NCBI GenBank assembly: GCA_015501075.1
Contig: JADNYJ010000032.1
Span: forward strand, 1 to 64,000
Direction of reading: 5' to 3'
Length of the DNA: 64,000 nt
Origin: Gymnopilus junonius
Lineage: Eukaryota; Basidiomycota; Agaricomycetes; Agaricales; Galerinaceae
Of this stretch, positions 55,062-64,000 are shown piece by piece. The notes under the pieces are model-generated. The model was not told where the DNA came from and made no database searches. It was given only the letters and a program-made list of their open reading frames with translations. Every line of letters starts with the position of its first letter. The stretch's first letter is position 1. The position numbers and the translations under genes were made by a program.

Positions 55062-57346
55062 TCTTCCACTGCAGCAGTGTTACATTTGACCCTCGTACAT
55101 AGGTTATTTCTGATCGCTGTCGGACACTCAATGAGCATCAATGTTCCCGATGAAACCTTCGCTTTCAGGACTATCACCACAATGCTCGGAATAGTCCAGC
55201 GGCCAAATGTCACCCCTCCTGACGATCATACCGTTATAGGGGATTGTAAAGATCTCAAAACCCTGTTGCCCCTTCTATTCTGGCTGCTCTACGAGACGAA
55301 GTCGTTGTGGTCGGGTTCAAGCATAGGGTTGAAGGACTTCAGGTCGCTGCTATCTCCGGAACTGACGAAACCATCCACGGTCGTGTCCAATATCCGTTAT
55401 GATAGGCCAGATGTGACAAGAGACAATTCGTATCCAAATATCAATCCAACTCACCCCCCATCTGGTCTTGTGGACGATTTAAGTGTTAATGGGCTAACAC
55501 ACTACATTGAGGAGCCCTGGTAAGTGCGATGCAATGTCCTTCAAATGCACACATTCTGACGCTTTATAGGAGCAAACCAAGAAGTAAACCAGCACTAGAT
55601 ACACATTTAGACGTATTGGCCAAGATACTTTGCATAAAAGGAGGAGTCGACGATGCCTTGACAATGATGATGCGCTACGTTACTGCCGTTATCCGAAGAT
55701 CGCTTGGCGGTTCAGTAGAAGATCAAAGTGTTTTCTGCCGTCACTGGAAAAAGTGTCGCTGGCACAAATAGGGAAGCCAGCAGATTCTAAAGACAATACC
55801 AAGGATCAAGTTTTTCTGGTTTTATGGCTGCAGAATCACGGTGCAAGATCTCCGGGAGAATTTCCAGTGTTAAAAAGTCGTGTCGCGTAGGCTCAAAAAT
55901 GTGCAGGCGGAACACCCATTCCTCAGGTCTATGATGATAACACCAGGGGGGAAGTCCATAAGCTGTCACTTCGGTTCTTGGACGATGACAAGTGCAATCT
56001 GGAAGCACTCAAAGACAACAAAGATGTAAAGAACCTTGCAGAACGATTGAATGTTGTCATGGAATCTGGATGCATTCTTCAGAGGTTATCTCGAACCCCT
56101 GCTTTTCGGGCGCACCTGAAAGCCATTGGCCGCTCACTCGATCTACCCGAATCGTCAGTGCAACGTCCAAATGAAGAAGGTCTAGGCAAAGGGCAAAACG
56201 AGAAGGATGCCGAAACTGACACCGAGCGTTTGGCGAATGGTTCCGACTCGGAAAGCGATGCAATACCTGTGGCGAAGTCTTTCCGAAACTGGATCAGACT
56301 TGTTGTGGCCGAATTTGATGCAGCCGATGATCTTATCGCATATTTTGTGGGGCGCCATAGGCAAGAAATACGCATTTTTATTCAATTTTGGTCACTCTTT
56401 CCACGGACAAAAAACTTCACGTGGCGGGGCCTCCTTCATTCGGAATTGTTTCCTAAACACACGGTTGGTCATTATACAATAAATGAGGACATAATTCAAA
56501 TTTTCGACACCGTGAAAGCAGTCGATCCCGAAAAGGCTCTCAATTGGGTCAGAGAGATGAGAACTTTGTGCACTCAATCGAAATACGACGGGCTGACCAC
56601 TCAAATCAACTGGATGTATTACGGCAGTCAAAGACATCACAGCTAGGGTCCAAAAGCCGAAGTAGTTGTATCTGCTACCTGGTTGGCAACTACTATTGGA
56701 TGATCTCCTTGACCTGCCTCAAGATTGGAAGGCTTCCTCTGGACCTTCAGGCCCCACTCTTACAATTTCCGGAAAAGACCTTTAGGCTGATCATTCTACG
56801 TATTGACGGACAATGTCGTTATCCTTAGGGATTTCGAGAATAAGATGTCTATTTTCCAGGGCAGAATACACTATCTTGCCAGCCTCCTCGCTATTAATGC
56901 CCCCGAGGACATAAGGGAGGATGCCGAGTTTCATGATGTATTGGAATACATGGAGGTGAGTGTTGACATTTTCAGTTATTTTTGTCATTGGAGCCTTATT
57001 GCTTGTGTAGAATGTCGGAAATAAGTATTATTGGCATATCGAAACGCTGCTGCCCGACATGCCACTTTCTCACCTTATTGATCCACAGAAATGATTTCGC
57101 TCAAGAGGCTCTCACCACACTGTCTCTTCATGCTCCTTCCCTACATGGCTTCCTTTGGACATCGCACACAAGACGAATGCTTATTTCGGTGGTGAACTAA
57201 GAAAAGACCTTGTTTACCTCGTTCAGTCCCAGGCTCTAATGCTGAAGCGTATTAAGCCCTTGGGTTCCGCAGGAAGACCTTCTACGGACAGCATTGACGA
57301 CGAGCCTCAGATGCACTGGCCAAAACTAGTGGTCATTCCTTCATAG
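55062..57346 (+). CDS. Unrecognised multi-exon gene, possibly degenerate
   Basis: A first exon (about 55077-55521) reads HSMSINVPDETFAFRTITTM and ends NGLTHYIEEPW. It splices (intron about 55522-55569) to SKPRSKPALDTHLDVLAKIL. Further coding is clear at 55890-56646: GGTPIPQVYDDNTRGEVHKL, RNWIRLVVAEFDAADDLIAY and ELFPKHTVGHYTINEDIIQI. Pieces at 56790-57346 follow (ENKMSIFQGRIHYLASLLAI; HWPKLVVIPS). Between them the frame changes near 55690, and a TAG at about 55888 interrupts a frame that continues directly (AQKCAGGTP), so the gene may be damaged or have an intron I could not place. No known domain was recognised; such proteins are common as lineage-specific families in mushrooms. Function unknown. 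Confidence 0.5.
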
Positions 57347-58307
57347 GGACCTCCTGGTATAACTAACAACTTATACCCCTCTAACGAGAAGTCATCCACT
57401 ACGACGGTACGATTATGTGTCGAAGAATTATTGAAATTCGACCTATGGCCATGGATATGGAAAAAAGTTGTTATGTACCTCCACAACATCCGAGAGCGGA
57501 CGGCCATGCCAAAAAGTCACAGTCGACAGCGTGGCCTCCATAACGATCTACGCCATACGATTCCGAAAGAATCTAGAAGATAAAGAAAGGTACGTGATCA
57601 CTGTAGGTTGATCCACAGTAATTAAATTTGCGTTGCAGCCAACAGTGCCTTGTGAAACCTCTGTCGTCTTGAGGGCGATGTGTACTGAACTCAGGCCTGT
57701 TGGCGAGCTCGCATGACGTAGACAATCAACAATGACTCAGGTCAACTAGTATAACCGCGTACGACACAGGCACAGTTGTTGCGACCGTCTACGCCTATGC
57801 AAAATTCCGATGGAAAGCTAGTTGAGGTCATCCCAAAATTCAAGTAGCGGCGAAGATTGGATTCGCAGTGCCAAGTGGAAAGGAGCGGCAAGACTTTGGT
57901 TGGAGTGAAAGCCTGCATAATGTTTATGATATTGAGAGGTCCCTAGACGTACAGTCCATCACTGAAGTTGTTGGGTGTAGCTTGCGCTTGAATTACAAAC
58001 GTTCAAGCTAGCTTCTTGATTCTTGAATGATAAAGCCTGAATAAAATAAATCGGCTTGGAATTGGGGAGTATCCTTGCCACTACCCTTCTACTTGTAGAC
58101 CGAGTTGAAGCGATATGTGGATGTACAGAAGATGCTCAGCAGGAAAGCCGAGATGCAACGGCGGAGGCTGGCGACCGCCCCTGTCGTGGGAATGCGTGCA
58201 GTCAGCACCGCACTCTGTCTTTTCCTAGATCATTCAATTTCCCATTGCCTACGATCTACTCGCCGTAAACCCCCACGACGACGACCTCCTTGTCTTGAGC
58301 GTCTGCC
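57347..58307. other. Intergenic region
   Basis: No coding sequence with splice support was found. The last ~250 bases before 58308 are the likely promoter and leader of the next gene. Confidence 0.4.
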
Positions 58308-59703
58308 ATGGATTCGGACAGAAAATCTACAGTATCCTCGTTCTACGGCAGGAAGGCCTCCATTGACGCTCTCCACCAGGATGATTATCGTCAGTCGACA
58401 ACATCACCAGGGCCCAGAGGACGAGACGATGCTTCCTCCTTCTTCTCTCCAGAGAGGAGCTCCATGGACCACCTTACCGGAGCGCGGTCGGCTTCTGCTG
58501 GATACAACCGAAACACATTCTTCCCTGCAGCAAGAGAGGAGCCTCTGAAAGGTGGCGCAGACGAAGAAGCAGGAAATCATGATGCCTGGGATGTTTATGC
58601 CGACTTCAATAATGCTGGCCCTCGCTATAGTTCCGCCTTTGGAATGGGTCAAGCTCAAGCTGGGTATGTGAAAATGTTTGCTGTGATGCCCTTTTCCTCC
58701 CAATCTCATTTCTCTCTAGATATACCCAAATTCCACCTAGTACGTCCTTGATGAAGGAAGAGCCAGACCCTCAAGGCAACAAGGTCGAAATGGTTACTGT
58801 ACCTGCCCTGGGTGCTGAGTGGGGAAAGGATGAACTTTACTCTGCCACGAAGGCTGGAAGACGAGAGAAGAGGCTAGAGAGTCGGAAGGAATTTTGGAAA
58901 GCCTGGCGCCGTGGAGAGCGGGGGCTCTGTGGACGTTACTTCACTCGAAAGGTGTTGATATGGTTCATGTTTGGTCTCTGTGTCGCGTATGTTTGTCTTC
59001 TCGTCTTTCTCATCTTCTTTCTTTTACCGTATTCTCTGCTTTTAGGATTGCCATTGTCCTCGGTTTCACTATTCCTCGTGTCCCAGGTTTCTCCTTCAAT
59101 GCCGCTTCTCCCCTCGTGAATGCTACTGGAGACTGGGCAAAGGCTGTTCCAACCCAATTTGTTCCTTCATATGCCAATTTCTCGTTTCCTGCGTTTGCAT
59201 CTCTGCAGGTGGACACCTCAGGCAGTTATTTGCCTCTTCATTTCAGCCACCTGCGTGCCCAAGTCTTCGATCTCAATACCAATCGCCAAGTCGGAAGCGG
59301 TTCTTACTCCAAACTCACCCTTCCTGCCCATAAATTCCCTTCAATCCTGCTTCCCTTGAACTTCACGTACGTCGCGGACAACTCCAGTGATACTACTTGT
59401 ATGTATTTCAACCTTCGAGACTGTTATGCCCATATAATTAAGTCACGACCTTGCAGACGAAAATTGGTATAACGCGTGCAAGAATAAGGGACTGTACCCT
59501 AGTGGCCAACGTCCACGTAAGTACTTCCAGTCTCACCATCGCATTGCATGAGCGCCGACCGTTCTCATTCATTTGACAAAATAGCGCTACAATTCCGTCT
59601 CGTCATTAATATGGATATAGTCGGACTACCAAGCACCAAATCTACTTCCGGTCAGGTTACTGATGCCGACTGCCCCGTCGAGCTTTCCCTAAATGCGCCT
59701 TAA
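58308..59703 (+). CDS. Single-pass membrane protein with LEA14-like extracellular domain
   Basis: Start ATG is at 58308 (MDSDRKSTVSSFYGRKAS). The cytoplasmic Ser-rich part (about 230 residues) ends in a basic stretch (TKAGRREKRLESRKEFW). The single membrane helix (VLIWFMFGLCVAIAIVLGF) is completed across an intron at 58987-59045. The ectodomain reads TIPRVPGFSFNAASPLVNAT, LQVDTSGSYLPLHFSHLRAQ and VGSGSYSKLTLPAHKFPSIL, and ends with paired Cys (YNACKNKG; DADCPVEL) before TAA. Alternating strands with VD-SGS-LP patterns resemble the LEA14-like beta sandwich of a conserved fungal plasma-membrane or vacuolar family. Introns near 58664, 58987, 59402 and 59520 are phase-consistent. The specific role is unknown. 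Confidence 0.72.
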
Positions 59704-60073
59704 TTATTGGACTTTCTTTGCATCGCCATTACTATGCACACATGGACTCTCTTCTAAGCACCCACACATCCACGATCTTTAATCTATTGCCGTTTCTGTC
59801 GCGTTTTCTCGTCTCTCTTTACGCAGATCGTTGAACCCTACAGTTGATATTAATCTTGTCCATGGACATTGTCTCTATTGTGGAAATCTAACTTCATATT
59901 TACTTGATTGTATGCGCCTGTTCTCTCGTCGCTGTTTGTACTAAATGCTCGCATTCAGAAAATCACAACTCGTTTTGGATGTCAACCACCAGTTCAAGTT
60001 GTAATGATCGACAGCCTTGAAGAGTGGCGATCACCATGTCTTAATTTGTGCTTGGTTTGTCGCTTTCCTTGAA
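59704..60073. other. Intergenic region
   Basis: This contains the 3' region of the membrane protein gene and the promoter of the tetraspanin gene. No other feature was seen. Confidence 0.4.
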
Positions 60074-61668
60074 ATGTCTTCACTCGCACGCACGGTGACG
60101 GGTTCCAGCGTACGACGACGGTCGGGTGGAGCATCAACTTTCAGAAATCCCGCAGAGTTCCAATCATTCCCCAGTGTACATTCCCAACCAGCTCTCTCCC
60201 CCAGACTTCTTGAAGGATTAACGATTCCTCCCAACGCTCGCTCGGATACCGTGCACCGTGCCCAGAACAATTTGCTTTCTGCTGAAGGTCAGCCTTCTTA
60301 CAGCTCACCAAGGAACCTGAGTTCATCTGAAAAACTTAGGAACGGATCAAGAGTATCGTTTGCACGCCAGTTTGGGTTCCGATGAAATGAGTCCCAGTGA
60401 ACATAGCGCAGAGTCTCCCTTCGTCAATGACAATTCGACAACTTCCGGGCATGATTTGCGGTCTGCCAGCGTCAACAATGTGACCGAATCATCTCAAGGA
60501 CCCTATTCGTCGCCAGAAGAAGACCTTCCTCTTAGCATTGTCCGCCGCAATATCCGTCCTCCTGAAATCTTGTCTCCTACTTCAGATGGTTGCACGATTC
60601 AAGCAGACCTAGCAAGCCCTACACCTACTTTCACCACGCTCAATGTCAGTTATGGGCATCCTGGTCTCATTCCATATATCGGGTCAACTACCGACAAGTT
60701 TACGCGTAAATGGCCCAGGCCGAAGAGTCTAAGTCAGTTTGACAAGTTGTCGAAGGGCGTCAAAGGTGGAGATGAGGGTAGCATTCGGACGAATGATTCT
60801 GGCGGACAGTCTCTCGAGGAAGGGCGATTTAACCTTGCTCGCCTTTACAAGTGGACGCCCTTCAAATGGTGCCTTTTCTTCTCGGTTATATGCGTGTTTG
60901 CTTGCGGCTGCGGGGGTCTGATAGTCGCGCTCATGACTTGGTTTAATGGTAAGTCCATCGGTCACTTAACTCGCGCTGTCTGACAAAAATATTTCCCCAG
61001 CATGGACCAAGGCCAATGTGATGGTTGTGGCGGACAATGACATTCTTGTTCTTATCACCTTAGCTTCCTGTGCTCTCATATTCACTTCGATGATCGGCCT
61101 ATCGGGGACGCTCTTGAACTCTCGACCACTGCTTGCCGTATATGCGATTCTTTTGTGGCCGACTTTTGTGACATTACTTTCGGTTGGTTACACTAGCTAT
61201 CGCCGTTCCCGCCACAACCTGGATTACAAGCTGAGCGGTGGCTGGAGCAGAGAGTACTCTGTCCAGGGTAGAAGGCTCATACAAGACTCGCTTCAATGCT
61301 GTGGTTATTTTAGTTCCCAGCACGAGGCATCTCCAAGCAAGAGATGCTATCTTCGTACGCCTTTGCCTGGCTGCAGGGATAAATTCTTCGAATTCGAGAG
61401 AGAGAACCTGAAGGCCGTCTGGAAATCGGCATTCGCGCTTGTGCCCATCCACCTCCTCAACATGGTCGTTGCGTTGCTCTGCGCCAACCATTCGACTAAC
61501 TTGTTTGGGAAGCGCATAATGCCGAAGCAGTATCGTCTAGGGCCCAATGATGTGCAAACCGATGCTGAAAAGCTTCTAGGCGCATCGTTTACGGACATAT
61601 CCAGCCCAGTTTCTCTGCCCCATTGCGATGAGGAGAAGGATGCCATGAAGAAGAAAACTAATGAGTGA
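60074..61668 (+). CDS. Tetraspanin-type membrane protein (fungal Tsp family)
   Basis: Start ATG is at 60074 (MSSLARTVTGSSVRRRSGG). A long Ser/Pro-rich N-terminus precedes four membrane segments: WCLFFSVICVFACGCGGLIV, ILVLITLASCALIFTSMIGL, LLAVYAILLWPTFVTLLSVG and VWKSAFALVPIHLLNMVVAL. Between the third and fourth lies the large loop with the tetraspanin CCG signature (DSLQCCGYF) and paired Cys (KRCYLRTPLPGC). The intron is 60949-61000 and the stop TGA at 61666-61668. Tetraspanins organise membrane microdomains; fungal members are needed for appressorium or hyphal functions. The extended N-terminus is unusual for animal tetraspanins. Near 60350 the frame moves by one base (RNGSRV versus DQEYRLHASLGSDE), suggesting an indel or that translation starts downstream (ATG at 60387). 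Confidence 0.8.
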
Positions 61669-62142
61669 GTTCAGATGTTACATACAATTGTCGGAAGCCT
61701 CTAGCTAGAAGCTCGGGGCGTGTTGGAGTTTCTCGATAAAGATACCCGTTATTCTCCTTGGTGGACAATTGAACTGAAATCTGAAACAACGAAACAAATG
61801 TAAGGACGCTGCTTCGGAATGAGCGAAGCTGGACAGGAAATACGCTACCACCTAGGGATAGCTGTACTCAAGGACACCGGAAATGCATACAGATGGATTA
61901 TAGATAGAAACTCTATACAATCCAAACAGAGTCGTGATCCTACAAAATAGATATTTGACCATTGTGCAGACCGAGGTCACGATTCTGCAGGTCCACTCAC
62001 AAAATCTCAAAGCGACGAAGTCGGGCGAAGAAACAACAGAATGAACCTGGCTTGAAAAGCGATATCTAAAAATTTCGAATAATTCAGTCAATAGGATACT
62101 TATCCTTAAACTCAATTCTCTTGCCTTAACTGTGTGCAAATG
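61669..62142. other. Intergenic region
   Basis: No gene is supported. Short open frames on the minus strand (around 61852-62139) lack splice partners or recognisable motifs. Confidence 0.35.
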
Positions 62143-62849
62143 TTACTTATACCTTAGGGGGTAAGTAAACAGGGCTTGCTGGAATAGGGACGAGGAGGTG
62201 CGCATGGGTGCACTTCGGCTCGACTTCTGAAAAATTAGACTAAGAACGGGATGGCATAGCAAGACAAAATTCACCTTACCCCAGTCAATATATTGCCGTT
62301 CCTCTTTGTTCTCGTTGTTGGGAGGATCCTTCTCGTATTCATGCGAGAACACCCAGTTCTTGCCTGCAGTGTTTCCATTGTGATAATTGGGGGTTAATTC
62401 GACCTCATAAACAAGATAATCTCCGTCTTTCGGGAAACCCGATGACTGCGACGAAGACGAAATCATATTAAGAGCTTGGCATTGTGAAGTCCAATTAGGA
62501 TTTGATCTCTGGCGATTCCTGTACCTTGTGATACAGTGGGTTATGCCAACCGCTACTAACAAGGCGCAGAGAATGGAGACCGACACTGGACCAAACTGTA
62601 TGAAGCTGGAACAGTATTCGCGCGCGATTTTTACTCACCTATAACCATGATATCGAGGACAGTATCTTTGAAAGATTCTGATGTAGATCGTCTTGGAAAT
62701 ACTTTCGTAATAGGCATGTTGAGTAGAATGAAGCAGCCAACGAAGATGCTGTCCACAAATTCCATGCATACTGGAAGTTTTATATCAGAGGCCCTAGAAT
62801 GCGGTGTATCAGTAGTGGCCGAATTTCCGATGATCAAGGTAAATGCCAC
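62143..62849 (-). CDS. Fragment of a small membrane protein gene, unrecognised
   Basis: Minus-strand exons: 62849 to about 62640 (VDSIFVGCFILLNMPITKVF), then a block to about 62285 (VSVSILCALLVAVGITHCIT; GKNWVFSHEYEKDP). A GT-AG intron at about 62282-62233 leads to a last exon (VEPKCTHAHLLVPIPASP, ending at TAA about 62149). Two hydrophobic helices suggest a multi-pass membrane protein. Further upstream pieces around 63000-63170 (MYLFIIISYG) may belong to it. Splice phases upstream of 62586 could not be reconciled. Family unknown. Confidence 0.35.
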
Positions 62850-64000
62850 ATTGCCTTACGACCTTGGGCGCTTGATTAACCTCAGACATCCCAGGAGATC
62901 TGGGCGGAGGGCAAAGCAAAGTTGCGCCCACGCAAATCGAGGAAACTGTCTGTGCAGAGGGTGTTCCATTTCGTGATTCTTCTGCCTTCGGCGCCATAGG
63001 AGATGATGATGAACAAATACATGCATGACAGTTGGTGTATTTGGATTCCTGCCTGAGGTTGCCTCGGAGTGGCGGAATGAGACAGGTTCCTAAAGTAGTA
63101 GAGTGAAAGTAAGGTTCTACTTGGCTTCGGAATTACTTTCCGACATGAGATAACACAGTAAACCAATGGTAGGGTGGTAATGTATCATCCACAAGGGGCT
63201 TATTGGTAACGCTGCCTATAGTGTGTTCAGCATACTTGATGCAAACTTGATGTCCAGTCATTTTAATTATAATGTGCAGGTCGTAATACCCACCTACCAC
63301 GATCCTGATCCCGATTCATTGGCAAACGTCCAGATGGATGCTGCAAATATCATTGTATGCTCTATGCCCACAGTGATTTAAGATTGGCGACCAGGGGCTG
63401 AAAATGACATGAAGGTTCCATGTCAGGCCAGCCGATTTCAAGGAGCGAAATGTCGGAAAACCAAAAGGTGCATTGCAGTGGTCACAATGCCGGTAATGCC
63501 GGCCGAGAATGATAATAACATGTAGTTTATTTTTTCGTCGGCTCATTGCTTATTAAGCCTTGCATTATAAAAGCATTATCATGTGCATTGTAATTTAATA
63601 TTCCCGCATTGTAACGGCATTTCGGCAACCCAATGATTGCCGCACCTTTTAGTTTTCCGACAGAGAACAGGCAGTCGCGACGACCTTGTGAGTTGAAGGC
63701 GCTGAGAAACGGGTTCTTGGACAGAGCATATAAAGCTAAAGCATCTAGATGAAAGATTTCGTGATAGCAGGTCAGAACTGGGGACTGTCTACTGAGGCTG
63801 TGTGTACCACTCGACAGAACTACCTAATGCTACTAGTAAAATAAGCATCAGTTATTGAAACCGGTGCTGCCAACTTTCCTTAGTCTTTGAAGACTTGGTA
63901 TGACCACAAAGTTCCGGTTCAACGAGCACTAGCACATAGATGGGTTAATCTTAAACTGTATATGACAGCAATAAGCTTCCATGGTGTCCGGCTAACGGGT
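62850..64000. other. Right end of the window, no supported gene
   Basis: Isolated open frames only. Around 63460-63650 there are repeated GCATTGTAA/AATGCCG words in both orientations that could be part of a miniature repeat, but no termini were found. Confidence 0.3.

Noticed and set aside
1..64000. CRISPR arrays, operons, riboswitches
   Set aside because: Nothing of the kind is visible and the intron-rich gene structure shows a eukaryotic chromosome; the only regular short repeats are the 87-base coding exons, which are spliced gene parts.

Overview
This window is nuclear DNA of a filamentous basidiomycete, most likely a mushroom-forming Agaricomycete. The evidence is genes split by many 45-85 base GT-AG introns with CTAAC/CTGAC-like branch sites, fungal housekeeping proteins (SEC14, SNF5, RPC9, an Ent3-type epsin, NOT2, geranylgeranyltransferase-I beta, a tetraspanin), and families typical of Agaricomycete genomes (HET-domain proteins, a lineage-expanded P-loop NTPase, Helitron helicases). 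Gene models were built by hand from splice sites and reading-frame continuity. Exon ends given to the base are those where phase and splice signals agree.

Layout: 1-6.8 kb is decayed accessory DNA. It holds a gag remnant, an LTR-like segment, a HET-domain pseudogene with TGA stops and a mutated splice donor, a hAT-like miniature element with a perfect 8-base target duplication, and a TA-flanked inverted-repeat element. 6.8-11.3 kb holds a P-loop NTPase gene of Crinkler-like type and a second, inverted hAT-like element carrying a small ORF. 12.3-20 kb is conserved: SEC14 diverges from a long SNF5 gene, followed by an unreported 98-residue gene that is a paralogue of the SNF5 C-terminal zinc-finger module. 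20.4-29.4 kb holds a head-to-head pair: a metallo-beta-lactamase-fold protein (minus) and a roughly 1,690-residue protein (plus). The latter's 3' end is a tandem array of eight 87-base, same-phase exons encoding a 29-residue repeat. 29.9-40.9 kb is again transposon-rich: a Helitron helicase lacking its Rep part but ending in a ubiquitin-protease-like domain, a 5'-truncated LINE, a decayed GH20 hexosaminidase gene and an AT-rich element. 41-61.7 kb returns to housekeeping genes and membrane proteins, with one unrecognised gene at 55-57.3 kb. The last 2.3 kb has only weakly supported coding pieces.

Two themes run through the window. First, duplicated or silenced sequence carries C-to-T type damage (CGA or TGG to TGA, GT to AT, a 1,016-base CpG-free stretch), consistent with cytosine-methylation-driven decay. 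Second, several otherwise conserved genes (SNF5, MBL-fold, tetraspanin) show single-base frame breaks that could be assembly indels and should be checked before being called biology.
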